Under the pieces are notes generated by a model, which did no database searches, was not told the origin of the DNA, and saw only the letters and a program-made list of their open reading frames with translations. A program made the position numbers and the translations under genes. From Microglena sp. YARC (taxonomy: Eukaryota; Chlorophyta; Chlorophyceae; Chlamydomonadales; Chlamydomonadaceae), in assembly GCA_022414725.1 (NCBI GenBank), contig CM039464.1, forward strand, positions 32,075,965-32,139,964: a DNA stretch of 64,000 nucleotides. The letters are read 5' to 3'. Shown here in pieces: positions 38,201 to 48,062 of this stretch (within the stretch, counting starts at the first letter, position 1; each line of letters begins with the position of its first letter).

Positions 38201-39876
38201 TAAAAAAAGCCGTGTTTTTATGCGTGTGTGATTGTGTGTCAGCACTGGAGACTCTTTTGCAGTACAACAAGGTCAGTCAATGCCCTCCAATATTCCTTTT
38301 TGTGATTAAACATTTCATGTTTTCGTGTGTGTGTCTGCGTCAGGGTACTACTTTTTGTCAAATTGGTCAGCGCTGTGTTGTGCAAAAAGCGCAAAAACTG
38401 TGGGCTGCGCCCAAAGGGGGTTGTAAACTGTGTGAAACGCGCAGTGGGGCTCAAAAAGCGTGCACGAAATCGCGCTGCCGCGCGCTCTTTGTAGTACCTG
38501 GCTGCTTACATTTATTGTGTTCATTTTAATGAACGCAAGTTAATGATTCATTTTTCTCTCTATTGCAATGAATGAAAGTTAATATTCAGATAATATCATG
38601 GAACTCAGGTCCATGCCCTCTAATATTTCTTTGTGTGTAAAATAATTAAATTAACATAAAATTTATATTTTCAGTCATATGTTTTGTGTTGGTGTGTCCA
38701 CACGTGCGTGCTGCGTACATTTATTGTTTTCATTTAATGGACGAAAGTTAATATTAAACGTTAGTTCATGATTCATTTAATGAACGGAAGTTACTATTAA
38801 AAGCCAGTTAATGATTCATTTAATGATCGGAAGTTAATATTAAACGTTAGTTACTGATTTATTTAATGAACGGAAGTTGATAGTAAACGTTAGTTACTGA
38901 TTCATTTAATTAACGGAAGTTAATATTAAACGTTAATTACTGATTCATTTAATGAACGGAAGTTAATATTTAACGTTAGTTACTGATTCATTTAATGAAC
39001 GGAAGTCAATATTAAACATTAGTTACTGATTCATTTAATGAACAGAAGTTAATATTAAACGTTGGCTAACGATTCATTTGATGAAGGAAAATAAGATTCA
39101 GATCATATCAATGGAGCTCAGGTCCTCCAATCTACTACCAGTCATGTTGTAGGGACAGGGCATGTCATATGATTTGAGGCTAAAGGTTTTGGGTCTAAGC
39201 GAAATATCGAGGGTTTCGATGCCCCAGTCCCTGGTTGGGGTGAAATGATTTTACAATTATGTGCGAACCAAACTAGGAATATCTATTGTATTTACCGCGC
39301 GTTTTCTAGTGATTCCTCCTCTGTTCCGGTATGGCAGAGCCAGGGCCAGGCAGGTCTTAGGCTTACTACATAAAAAGTATTTAGATGACGCCCTTATGCA
39401 CGGTAGCCGGTGTGACGTGGTGAGGTGTGAAGTGCGTTGTGGTGTTCAGGTTTTGTTGCGAGTGTACACGTGTTAAAATTGCATTATGTATATTAGGGTG
39501 TGCCCACCCACGATGAATTCAGCCCCAGACAGTGACCGCAGCATGAAGGCTGATTGGATCATGTCATTAAACAACACCCAACACCAACAGCAGTGTAGTC
39601 TGAAGGCTGATTGACCATGTAATCAAAACAACACCAACACCAGTGTAGTCTTAAGGCTGATTGACCATGTAATCAAAACAACACCAACGCCAGTGTAGTC
39701 TGAAGGCTGATTGACCATGTAATCAAAACACCAACACCAGTGTAGTCTGAAGGCTGATTGACCATGTATGCCAACCAAGCTAACCCTCTGCCTTTGTACC
39801 TTTGCTGCAGGCTGACATCCTCAACCCCTTCTTTGTAGTCTTCGGAACACGGAAGCCCGATGAAGACAACGCTTAA
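23257..39876 (+). CDS. 3'(2'),5'-bisphosphate nucleotidase (SAL1/HAL2/CysQ family), 8 exons, 306 aa
   Basis: Removes the 3'-phosphate from PAP (3'-phosphoadenosine 5'-phosphate), a by-product of sulfotransferase reactions; Mg-dependent and typically Li-sensitive. Exons: 23257-23409, 24301-24459, 28404-28555, 32001-32172, 33021-33079, 34405-34525, 37684-37722, 39811-39876 (921 nt, TAA stop); every phase joins. Motifs of the inositol-monophosphatase fold: SPLTKAD (metal-site region, Asp at about 69), SEE at 92-94, DPLDGT at 113-118 and WDTAA at 239-243. The end ([17 protein letters not shown]) matches CysQ-type C-termini. The exon 2 acceptor could lie 15 nt further in (same frame), shortening the protein by 5 residues. 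No clear targeting peptide is seen. The start at 23257 is the first Met close to the conserved domain; the frame is open further upstream. Coding is 921 nt in 16.6 kb, with every long intron made of repeats, many copied from this gene's own exon edges. Confidence 0.93.
23879..24298. repeat. Poly-C, CCA and CA-rich low-complexity tract
   Basis: A run of about 20 C, then CACCACC repeats and ACACAC, fills the end of nucleotidase intron 1 and gives a pyrimidine-rich lead-in to the acceptor GATGTCAG at 24300. Confidence 0.85.
24460..25085 (+). repeat. Tandem copies of nucleotidase exon 2 3' end plus donor
   Basis: Four copies (about 24534-24609, 24685-24757, 24846-24917, 25005-25075) carry GAGGCTGACTCCT.ACATCC, GGAGGAGATTGCTC or GAGGAGACTCCTCT, and end in ACTAGGCAG-GTGGG like the real exon end at 24459. 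They are separated by GGTTGGTTGGCTGCAATTGG spacers. Only the first, joined to the exon body, encodes SEETPLPP with the metal-binding Glu in the full exon context. Confidence 0.9.
25140..26085. repeat. 39-bp and 6-bp tandem arrays
   Basis: 25140-25625: units with CCACTGGCATTTGTGGCTGT and CTCCTGTATGCATTTGTAGC. From 25626: TGTACC/TGTGCA hexamers with CTGCAGCTGCACTTCTACATG blocks. The open frames here are repeat artefacts. Confidence 0.88.
26176..26262 (+). pseudogene. Degenerate extra copy of nucleotidase exon 3 start
   Basis: After TACCGTCAACAG it reads as [18 protein letters not shown]..., a copy of the real exon 3 at 28404 in which the catalytic DPLDGT has become DPLHET. It lacks the exon 3' half and a donor. 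The upstream CTGTTCTACCGTCAACAG is also copied. Confidence 0.85.
26355..26539. mobile_element. Short hAT-like MITE, 185 bp
   Basis: Ends CAGGGTAATACT and inverted CAGGGTACTTCT; perfect 8-bp target duplication GTGCATGT at 26347-26354 and 26540-26547. The interior is GCGC-rich (TGCGCGGTGCCGCGCAGCC). A related element lies in the opposite orientation at 38341-38500. Confidence 0.85.
26590..28380. repeat. 73-bp tandem repeat, about 24 copies, ending at exon 3 acceptor region
   Basis: Units hold GAACGTGCTTGTCCTACACA, TGGCCCAAGTAGAAGCACTG and TTCTTGACTCACCCCTCTAC. The segment AAGCACTGTTCTTGACTCAC also directly precedes the acceptors of both exon 3 copies (26176 and 28404), so the array is an expansion of the sequence just upstream of the acceptor. 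Confidence 0.92.
28556..29350. other. Unique AT-rich part of nucleotidase intron 3
   Basis: Short ATATTA/TATAAT runs (28720-28880) and a diverged GGTGAGCCTG pair at 28668 and 28959. No gene, RNA or mobile element is recognised. Confidence 0.5.
29355..32000 (+). repeat. Array of about 24 copies of nucleotidase exon 4 acceptor plus exon start
   Basis: Each 93-120-bp unit reads CACCACTGCAG, then GGCAGTGAAGGACAAGGGCT and CATACATGCGACAGAACGGA and GCGCATCAACCC, spaced by CAACCCACCATCCC. The coding part corresponds to [18 protein letters not shown]. Only the last unit continues into the full exon body at 32001. Two units (29730-29760 and 30480-30510) carry a different tail, CTGGAGCCTTGTCCTCCATC, marking a duplicated block of about 750 bp. 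Confidence 0.95.
32173..32645 (+). repeat. Tandem copies of nucleotidase exon 4 3' end plus donor
   Basis: Copies ending at about 32299, 32427 and 32634 repeat AGCCACAACAGCC, GGAATTCATCTCCATGTTCC and CCAGCCTGAGCTGTTGGCG followed by GTGAGTGA, GTGAGTAA or GTGGGCAG. GT/G-rich microsatellites separate them. Confidence 0.9.
32680..33020 (+). repeat. Copies of the nucleotidase exon 5 acceptor region
   Basis: ATCAAACCCTATTGCCCGGT followed by GTGCAG occurs at about 32703, 32800 (GGTATGCTGG) and 32888 (GCTGTGCTAG), and finally as the real acceptor at 33020. CATCATCATC and CAGCAGCAGC spacers lie between. Confidence 0.75.
33080..33620 (+). repeat. Copies of nucleotidase exon 5 3' end plus donor
   Basis: GATGTTGCCGCCATTTACCC-AAG-GTAAGAGCAG (to 33281), GGTGTTGCCGACATTTGCCC-AAG-GTAAGAG (to 33437) and GGTGTTGCCGCCATTTACCC-AAG-GGAAGAG (to 33616, donor GT lost) repeat the real edge at 33079. 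C-rich low-complexity tracts separate them. Confidence 0.88.
33808..34404 (+). repeat. Copies of nucleotidase exon 6 acceptor plus exon start
   Basis: Three upstream copies (about 33809, 33997 and 34120) resemble the real exon 6 start at 34405. The first would read [17 protein letters not shown], the third [17 protein letters not shown]; the second is truncated. Only the copy at 34405 keeps the metal-binding WDTAA motif. CACCCACC microsatellites fill the gaps. Confidence 0.9.
34526..34915 (+). repeat. Copies of nucleotidase exon 6 3' end plus donor
   Basis: AAATGCGACAGCAAGGGCA recurs five times (34548-34745). The last is followed by AAGCTTTAGAGGATTTGAAG-GTAAGATCTGCC, a near copy of the true edge at 34525. 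Fragments GAGGATTGGAAG continue to 34910 with AGTTTTTCTTTTTT spacers. Confidence 0.88.
34940..35610. repeat. Dispersed GCTGCCTAGAAGCTGCTGCT repeat cluster
   Basis: GAGCTGCCTAGAAGCTGCTG with CGTAGATGAAACAAA at 34965 and 35042. The inverse form, GTAGCTTCTAGGCAGCTCCC with CCACAACCTACTGAGCC, is repeated at 35345, 35410, 35495 and 35570. Other dispersed copies: about 16120, 22425, 35710, 59850 and 60765 (inverse). Confidence 0.75.
35745..36395. repeat. 60-bp tandem array in nucleotidase intron 6
   Basis: About 10 units of GCTCTGCCCTGCCTTCACCC-CAACCTGTAAATA followed by A-rich AATAAATACAAAGTAAATAC. Confidence 0.88.
36485..36630. repeat. Two dispersed repeat fragments
   Basis: 36487-36530 is a diverged ACAGTCCAGGGG family piece (GGCTAACAGGACTTGCCC). 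36557-36625 (CCCCAGTGCAAGAAAACGGG, then CTCACGCCTCGTAATAAGGC) recurs at 55965-56040 and 61385-61450. Confidence 0.7.
36890..37680. repeat. AACTCAAACCCA-type array
   Basis: Hexamer and dodecamer repeats of ACTCAAACCCAA with a higher-order unit containing CTCCTTCCCCAAATCCAACC and CTCTAACCCTAAGTCAAAC (about 37150-37430). The last unit abuts exon 7's acceptor at 37683. Confidence 0.92.
37723..38285 (+). repeat. Copies of nucleotidase exon 7 3' end plus donor
   Basis: CACTGGAGACTC.TGTGCAG then TACAACAAG-GTCAGTCAACG or GTTAGTCAACG at about 37909, 38026, 38136 and 38241 (period about 110 bp), plus a diverged one at 37815, repeat the true edge at 37722. Spacers share TTTCTTTATGTGATAAAAAA. Confidence 0.9.
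38341..38500. mobile_element. hAT-like MITE, inverse copy of the 26355 element
   Basis: Starts CAGGGTACTACTTTTTGTCA and ends GTAGTACCTG (one base of the terminus lost). Read against the reverse complement of 26355-26539 it shares AAATTGGTCAGCGC, GCGCAAAAACTG, GGCTGCGCCCA and GGGGCTCAAAAAG. Target duplication no longer clear. Confidence 0.75.
38690..39085. repeat. About 45-bp AT-rich tandem array
   Basis: About 8 units of CATTTAATGAACGGAAGTTA then ATATTAAACGTTAGTTACTG. Confidence 0.9.
39535..39775. repeat. 55-bp tandem repeat next to nucleotidase exon 8 acceptor
   Basis: Four to five units of AAGGCTGATTGACCATGTAA then ACACCAACACCAGTGTAGTC. A related AAGGCTGATTGACCATGCAA motif forms the separate array at 60010-60440. 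Confidence 0.85.
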
Positions 39877-40366
39877 GCTTGTGCGTCCTCGGTCGTCCTA
39901 GCCATCACGATCCTGTTACAGTCCAGGGTTGGCCTAGTTGGCTACCCCTGGATTGTATGTATCGTCGATGACAATGGAATAAGTAAATAAATATATGAAT
40001 GGTACAGTCCGGAGGTCGCCAACTAGGCTAAAGGGACTTGCCCAACCTGAAATAATTATGATGGCTGCTTTCAAGATACGTACATACTTTGCTTTATCGC
40101 CTGTACCCTGTGATTTTTAGGATGATTGGAAGACCCTTGCCCCCCCCCCCCCCCCCCCCCCCCCCCGGATGATGAGGAGCGAGCTAGTCTTGGGTCATCT
40201 ATGGCCCGTCTATGATGTTCATGTTATGTTTGTAAGTTACAGTCCAGAGATCGTCAACTAGGATGTATGGACTTGTCGCCCAGGCTCGAATGGCCAAGAC
40301 GGACTCCAAAGACTGCAAAGATACATACAGGAACGTTGCCATGTATCGTGGCTTGCTACCAGCCAT

Positions 40367-40648
40367 CAGGGTTGTTCAGGGGGGGGGGGGGCGGTAAATA
40401 TGCTTCTCGAGACGCAGCCTGTTTCAAAACATGCTTCTGGCGACACAACCGGTTTCAAAATTTGTGTCTGCGATTTGGACGCTCGCCTTCTTCGGCGGTA
40501 CACAATTCTTTTACTAGGAAAAATGTAATCGCAATATAACACATTTTCTTCTTCGTTTTTCCATATTTGTTTTGCTTCCTCTTCTGAACGACCAAACAAG
40601 AAGAAATATTCATTCCTATCGAATAAAGTAGCATTCTGAACAACCCTG
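40367..40648. mobile_element. hAT-like MITE with perfect 13-bp TIRs
   Basis: CAGGGTTGTTCAG at 40367-40379 and its exact inverse CTGAACAACCCTG at 40636-40648. Flanks CCAGCCAT and GCAGCTAC match at 5 of 8 positions, a decayed target duplication at best. Interior has GAGACGCAG-like motifs shared with the 41471 element. Confidence 0.7.
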
Positions 40649-40699
40649 GCAGCTACTACTGTCCATTATGTTCTAGCAACCACGAAGACATATATCGGG

Positions 40700-40832
40700 G
40701 TATGTACGTACGTTACAGTCCAGGGGTAGGCCAAATAGGCTAAAGGGACATACCCAACCGTGATAGGATCATAGACAGGGCTTTAAAAGAAAAAAACATT
40801 GACGAACTGAACCCCCAACAATCGTTTTATCG
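40700..40832 (+). repeat. Interspersed repeat, ACAGTCCAGGGG family
   Basis: GTTACAGTCCAGGGGTAGGC through CATTGACGAACTGAACCCCC and CAACAATCGTTTT: a near full-length copy, close to the one at 63210-63335. Confidence 0.8.
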
Positions 40833-41470
40833 ACGGGGGTCTTCCCCCAGTTCGTCCTTTTCCAATGACCACTTGCATCAGGCCTGGCGCCCATTTACAG
40901 GGGGTCATAGCCAGGAGCTCCTTTTTTCGGGATTCCCTGGCTCTCGCACTTGTGGCTCTTGTCCTCGCAAACTCTGCCCCCGCTTGCTGATGTCTTTCCT
41001 CTTCTTCTGTAGGCTGATCTTCCATCGTTTTCCTTTTTTTCTGCCGCCCATTCCGCTTTCCGCTTCTCCGATCCCTTCTCCCTCTGGTTACGCTTCGTCC
41101 GAGACCTTCTCCGACTCTCCTTCGCCTTCTCCAGGAAAAGTTACCTGTCTCCGTCACTCATACCCTCAAGCTTCATTTTTGTACTTGCACATTTTCGCTA
41201 AGTGGCTACGGAAGGCATTTAGGAAGAACTATAAGAGAAATAATTACAAGCTGTGCGCGAGTCACAGACTATAATTAATCGTATATTTACAAATTGATAC
41301 CGGTATTCAGTTCGAAGCGGCAGGTGCCTGTTCACCCACTTTTTCACATTCATAACCCGTTCATAACCAACTTTCTGGCCCAGTTCTGCCCCGCTTTTTC
41401 ATGGTCAAACGATCGGACGGGCATACCCCGCTAGCGCCAGTCTGTCGAACAATATAAACATACCGCGTGC

Positions 41471-41814
41471 CAGGGTACTTCAAACGGACCGCAGGGGTTG
41501 CGTCCTGGGACGCACCCTAATTCGGAAGGTTGCGTCCTGGGGCGCACCCAATTCGGTAGGTTGCGTCCTGGGGCGCAATCAGGATTAAGGCTGCGTCTTT
41601 CTATAAACAGAACCCGTAGCCCACGGCAATGGAGTGGTGGTGGGCTAATCAATTGATGGGTGAGACGCAACCAACATCCCGAACCTGCGTCTGCGACGCA
41701 GCCAACATCCCGCGCCCGGGACGCAACGGACCCTCCCATGTTGCGTCTGCGACGCAACGGACCCTCCCCATGTTGCGTCCTGCGACGCAGGACGCTGCGT
41801 CCTGCACTACCCTG
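41471..41814. mobile_element. hAT-like element with perfect 8-bp target duplication
   Basis: Ends CAGGGTACTTC and inverted CAGGGTAGTGC, flanked by CCGCGTGC at 41463-41470 and 41815-41822. The interior is a set of self-complementary GCGTCCTGGGACGCA-like and GACGCAACGGACCCTCCC repeats. Similar GACGCAACGGACC sequence occurs at 55386-55539 and about 59150. Confidence 0.85.
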
Positions 41815-42352
41815 CCGCGTGCCCCAGGCGGCCAAGAACGCGCAGCAGAGTTCCCCAGAGCTCAGAGGCAGGCCACGATACCGACACTGGACCGACGACA
41901 CTTGCCGTTGCTCTCGTAGGCTCGTAGCGTGGCCGAGCGTGGCTGGGCGCCTACCTCCCGCCCCGGGCTCCCGCCCCCGAGTGCCGATTATATGGCCCCA
42001 TCGGCCCCGGTCCTAACAGCTCAGGTGTGGTGACGTGCTCCTGCCACTTCGGCCTGCAACAGGCGCCAACGTGTCCTTCCCCCCAGCCTGTCACGACGAC
42101 GCTTCGATCGCTTCACCTTGTTCTCTCGCCCATTGCTTGCTCATCCATCGTGACCTCGTTTCCTTCCTGAACGTTGCGCATTACTCGCCCTTTCTCTTTC
42201 TTTCTTCTCACGAAGGGCCAATTCCCATTCCCCGCTCAGTTAACCATACTGGAAGCTAATAATAACCCTGCGGTTACTCACACCAAGCCATCTATCGACA
42301 AAATTAGGTGCATAATCTTGAGCCAGCGATCTTGACAAGCAACATAGTGCCC

Positions 42353-45300
42353 ATGTCTTCCTCAGGAATGAAGCAGCTGCTCAACCTGCTCTGTACAGCT
42401 GCCAAGAGCACTACTGGCTATGCATCTGGGGCTGGTGCCATGGGGAAGTCCTTCCAAATGGTGCAGGGCGGTACACGCAGCGTGCTTGGGGAGGGCCCCA
42501 TGTCAGCTTTGAGACATAGCTTCCACACACATGCGGCAAATGCAGCCGCCCAGGTAGGATGCCACATTTCCGCTGTACTCTTACTCCTGAAACATGCTAT
42601 AATAATATATACACATGCATGCATAGATATTTGTACTCCTGGAACATGCAATAATGATAAATACACATGCATCTGCATGCATGCATACATATATGTACTC
42701 CTGAAACATGCTATAATGATATATACAGATGCATGCATACATATATGTACTCCTGATGCATGCCATAATGTTACATACACATGCATGCATACATATTTGT
42801 AATCCTGAAACATGCTACAATGATATATACACATGCATGCATACATATATATACTCCTGAAACATGCTACAATGATATATACACATGCATCTGCATGCAT
42901 GCATACATGTATGTACTCCTGAAACATACTATAATGATATATACACATGCATGCATACATATATGTACTTCTGAAACATGCTATAATGATATATACACAT
43001 GCATCTGCATGCATGCATACATATATATACTTCTGAAACATGCTATAATGATATATACACATGCATCTGCATGCATGCATACATTTATGTACTCCTGATG
43101 CATGCTATAGTGATATATACACATGCATGCATACATATATATACTCCTGAAACATGCTATAATGATATATACACATGCATCTGCATGCATGCATACATTT
43201 ATGTACTCCTGATGCATGCTATAGTGATATATACACATGCATGCATACATATATATACTCCTGAAACATGCTATAATGATATATACACATGCATCTGCAT
43301 GCATGCATACATTTATGTACTCCTGATGCATGCTATAATGATATATACACATGCATGCAAACATATATATACTTGCGTCATGCCCCCCCCCCCACCCCAC
43401 CCCACCCCACCCCCACCCCACCCCACCCCGTGCATGCACCATCTTTATGCCTGCACCCCATGCATGTGCCCCTAAATGCACCCCAGGCATGCACTGCGCA
43501 TTCATGAATCCTCTTGAATACAAATTCATACCCATTGTTTCTACTTGGCACCATGACCTTGTGTTGCTGTATATATTTAACATGGAATTAGTGCTGATAA
43601 TAATGCTTGCTTGCTGCAATCTTGCTTGCTGCTATATTGCCTTTCTTTTTCTGAGGATTTGTTGGAAGACCCCTTCCAGATGTTGTGGAGTGGGCTTGTC
43701 TTGCGCCAACAATGGCCTGTCGGTACAATCTAATTTACAGATTGGAGTGTCTGTTCTGCCCCTCTGGGGCCTCTTTTTCCTTTGAGCTGTCCAACCATGG
43801 GGGGGGCTGTCCAATCAGGGGGCTGTCCAACCAGGGGGAGCTGTCCAACCAGGGGGGGGCTGTCCGACCAGGAGGGGGCTATCCAATCAGGGGGCTGTCC
43901 AACCAGGAGGGTGAGCTGTCAAAACAGGGGGGGGGGGGGGGGGGGTCAATCCAGGGGAGGCTGTCCAACCGGAGGTAGGGGCTGTGCAACAAGGGGGAGC
44001 TGTCCAACCAGGGGGGGTTGTCCAACCAGGGGGGGCTGTCCTACCAGGGTGAGCTGTCCAACCAGGTAGTTTTCCAATTAGGGGGGGGCTGGCCACCACA
44101 GGAGACGTTCCTTCATTGGTATCTTCATCATTGTTGACGCCGATTTGTATCATTCCGATCATTCCATTCTAACGGACGTCCCCACCTTTGTTTTTTCAGA
44201 AAGGAGTGTCTGCTCTGCCCAAGGGAGCCTCTTTTTTGAAGGAGCTTTCTAACAAGGGGGGCCGTTCCTTCAGTGCTATTTTCTTACGCCTTAAGTCAAC
44301 AGCTGCTGTTGTTGGTGAGTGATTGAGGTAGTTGGTTGGATTAGTTGGAGTTGTTGGTTGGAGTTGGTCCAATTTTCTTACGCCTCAAGTCAACAGCTGC
44401 TGTTGTTGGTGAGTGGTTGTAGTAGTTGGTTGGAGTAGTTGGAGTTGTTGGGTGGAGCGGTTGCAGTGGTTAGTTGGTTAATTTTTCTTACGCCTCCAGT
44501 CAACAGCTGCTTTTGGTGGTGAGTGATTGAGGTAGTTGGTTGGAGTAGTTGGAGTGGTTGTAGTAGTTGGTTGGAGTAGTTGGAGTTGTTGGTGAGTGAT
44601 TGAGGTAGTTGGTTGGAGAATTAAATGATCGCAGTTGCACAAACTCAGGGCCCTCGTTGATAAACAATCGTTTGGGGTTCAATTCATCAATGTTTTTTCT
44701 TTTTAAGTCATTCTTATCACGGTTGGTCAAGTGTTTTTAGCCTATTTGGCCTACCCCTGGACTGTAACATGCATACATACAGTTAGTAGGAAGATAGCAA
44801 GCAGCAGGCAGCTACAACCAGTCAGTGGTTGAGTTGGTAGGAAGATAGCAAGCAGCAGGCAGCTACAACCAGTCAGCGGTTGAGGTAGCTGGTCGGAAGA
44901 TAGCAAGCAGCCGGCAGCTGCAACCAGTCAGTGATTGAGGTAGCTGGTCGGAAGATAGCAAGCAGCAGGCAGCTACAACCAGTCAGTGATTGAGGTAGCT
45001 GGTCGGAAGGTAGCAAGCAGCCGGCAGCTGCAACCAGTCAGTGATTGAGGTAGCTGGTCGGAAGGTAGCAAGCAGCCGGCAGCTGCAACCAGTCAGTGGT
45101 TGAGGTAGCTGGTCGGAAGATAGCAAGCAGCCGGCAGCTGCAACCAGTCAGTGATTGAGGTAGCTGGTCGGAAGGTAGCAAGCAGCCGGCAGCTGCAACC
45201 AGTCAGTGCTTTAAGGTAGCTGGTATGAAGATGACAGGCAGGAAGTTAGGATAGCGTTTATGTCCGGTTAGGTTGGAAGTTAGTATGCAGACCTGGTAGC

Positions 45301-46891
45301 CTGAAGCAGTCATGTGCACATTCAAACATATCAGATATCAATTGCATGCATTTTGGTGATTGTGTGGGTCAGTGTATTGGTGTTCCCGTTGTATGGGTGA
45401 TTCTATGGGTGTTCCCATTGTATGAGGGAGTGTATGGGTGAGCGTATGGGTGTTCCTATTGTATGACTGTTCCTTCTATGTGGGTGATTGTATGGTTGAT
45501 CGTATGGGTTATTGTATGGGTCATTATATGGGTGTTCCTATTGGATGGTTGAATGTATGGGTGTTCTCTGTGTGTGGGTGATTGTATCGGTGCATTGTAT
45601 GGGTGATTGTATGGGTGTTCCATTTGTATGGGTGATTGTATCGGTGATCCCTTTTCCCATGTACAAAAGCTCAGCCCATTCTGGTAATTCTGGTAATTCT
45701 AGTAACACTGTGGCCCTCTCCTGTCCCAGGTGAGGCTGCATCATCATCGGGCCCAGCAGCAGCTACGGAGCTCATTCAGGGCTCAGCTGCCTTGAGCCAC
45801 GGACTGAGTGACAGTGCTAGGAGACAGCTAATGTGGTGGATGGGAGGAAGTGCTGTTTGGGTGTACAGCATGGTAGTGCTTGGTGGAGTCACTCGCCTCA
45901 CTCGGTCAGGCCTGTCTATGACTGAGTGGAAGTTCACAGGTGCGTGGGTGTACTGCACTGTAGTGCTTGGTGGAGTCACTCGCCTCACATGATCGGGCCT
46001 GTCTATGACTGAGTGGAAGTTCATAGGTGAGTGGGTGTACTGCACTGTAGTGCTTGGTGGAGTCACTCGCCTCACTCAATTGGGCCTGTCTATGACTGAG
46101 TGGAAGTTCACAGGTGCGTGGGTGTACTGCACTGTAGTGCTTGGTGGAGTCACTCGCCTCACATGATCGGGCCTGTCTATGACTGAGTGGAAGTTCATAG
46201 GTGAGTGGGTGTACTGCACTGTAGTGCTTGGTGGAGTCACTCGCCTCACATGATCGGGCCTGTCTATGACTGAGTGGAAGTTCATAGGTGCGTGGGTGTA
46301 CTGCACTGTAGTGCTTGGAGGGGTCACTCGCCTCACTCAATTGGGCCTGTCTATGACTGAGTGGAAGTTCACAGGTGAGTGGGTGTACCGCACTGTAGTG
46401 CTTGGTGGAGTCACTCGCCTCACTCGATCAGGCCTGTCTATGACTGAGTGAAAGTTGACGGCTGAGTAGATGTTCGGCACTGTAGTGCTTGGAGGGGTCA
46501 CTCGCCTTACTCAATTGGGCCTGTCTATGCCTGAGTGGAAGTAGACAGCTTAGTGGGCCAGATCACATTGAATTTTGAATATCACTGCTACCCCCCACAC
46601 CCGCACCCACATCCATACCCACACACAGACATCGACACACCCTAACACCACCACCACCACCAAAAACAGCTAGGACATGAACAGTAACAACAAGCCAACA
46701 GCAGCAGCAGCAGCAGTAGCAGCAGCAACAAAAACATTAGCAAAGTCACAAAAAAATCAGCAACAAAAATAATAATAACAAAACAAAGATGAAGTCAACA
46801 ATGACAATAACATCTCCCCTCTCCCACCCCCTCAGATGAGTATCCCCCCCAAAACAACAGCAAAAGCAACAACAACAACAACAACAACAGC

Positions 46892-46938
<47 letters not shown>

Positions 46939-47043
46939 GGACAGCAACAACAGCAGCAACAGCAACAACAAAAACAACAAAAACAACGACGACGACGACG
47001 ATGACGACAACAACTCCAACAACAACGACAACAATAACAACAG

Positions 47044-47074
<31 letters not shown>

Positions 47075-47176
47075 AACTGCAACAAAACGAAAAACGAAAA
47101 AACGGGGGGGGAATAGCCCCCATCAGGACATAAGTCTCCCTGGAACAACAACAACAACAACAACAAAAAACAACAA

Positions 47177-47209
<33 letters not shown>

Positions 47210-48015
47210 CTACAACAACAACAAGGGCAGCAACAACAACAAGGACAACAACAACGGTGGCGACGACGACGACGACTACAACAGCAACAACTACAAGTAA
47301 TCAAGACGAAAAACGGAAAATACGGGGGGAAATTGCTCCATCAGGGCGTAAGTCCCCCAGCAACAAAAACGACAACACCAGCAACACCACCACTACCACC
47401 ACCACCACCAACAACAACAACTAAAACAACAACCAAACAAAAAACTCGCCCCCTCAGGTGAGAAGTCCCCCAGCAGTCAGAAGGATTGGGAGGAAGAGTT
47501 TGACCGCTACCGTTCTTCTCCTGAATTCAAGAAGCTGCACTCTAGCATGACCTTAGAGGAGTTCAAGTTCATCTTCTGGATGGAGTACGCACACAGGTAG
47601 GCCAAGAATGTTCCTCCGTGCTGTCGTTTAGTAGCCCCCCCCCCCCCCCCCCCACCCCATCCACCCACCGGTTACCTACCCACCCCAACCCACCCACCCC
47701 ATCCCACACACCCACACAAGCTATTGCCCTTGCATGACCTTGGGTAGTTCAAGCTCATCTTGTGGATGGAGTGCGCACACAGGTACGCACACCCTAAATC
47801 TTATACCCATAAACTTGCAGGAGTTCAAGTTCACCGCTACACACTTAGTATTGCATTGAATTGCAGTACAGTACAGTGCAGAGTACATTTCAGCACAGTA
47901 CTGTATATTACAGTTTAAAGCCTTATGCCTAAGGTCTAAAAGCGCACCCTACCATTTTTGTTTTCGACGGCACGTCGCCAGTGCATCGCCAGTTCGTCGT
48001 TGCATGGCGGCGCAT

Positions 48016-48062
<47 letters not shown>

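Larger units (their letters stand above)
39877..42352. other. Intergenic region, nucleotidase to COX15
   Basis: Holds dispersed repeats rather than genes: ACAGTCCAGG copies at about 39918, 39998, 40237 and 40710; a copy of a GATTGGAAGACCCTT family at 40120; a 27-nt poly-C at 40140-40166; hAT-like elements at 40367-40648 and 41471-41814. The 42000-42350 stretch upstream of COX15 is unique sequence and presumably contains its promoter; I see no defensible motif. Confidence 0.5.

Noticed and set aside
46746..47304. Poly-Leu/poly-Cys/poly-Thr ORFs
   Set aside because: Translations of CAA/GTT trinucleotide repeats within COX15 intron 3.
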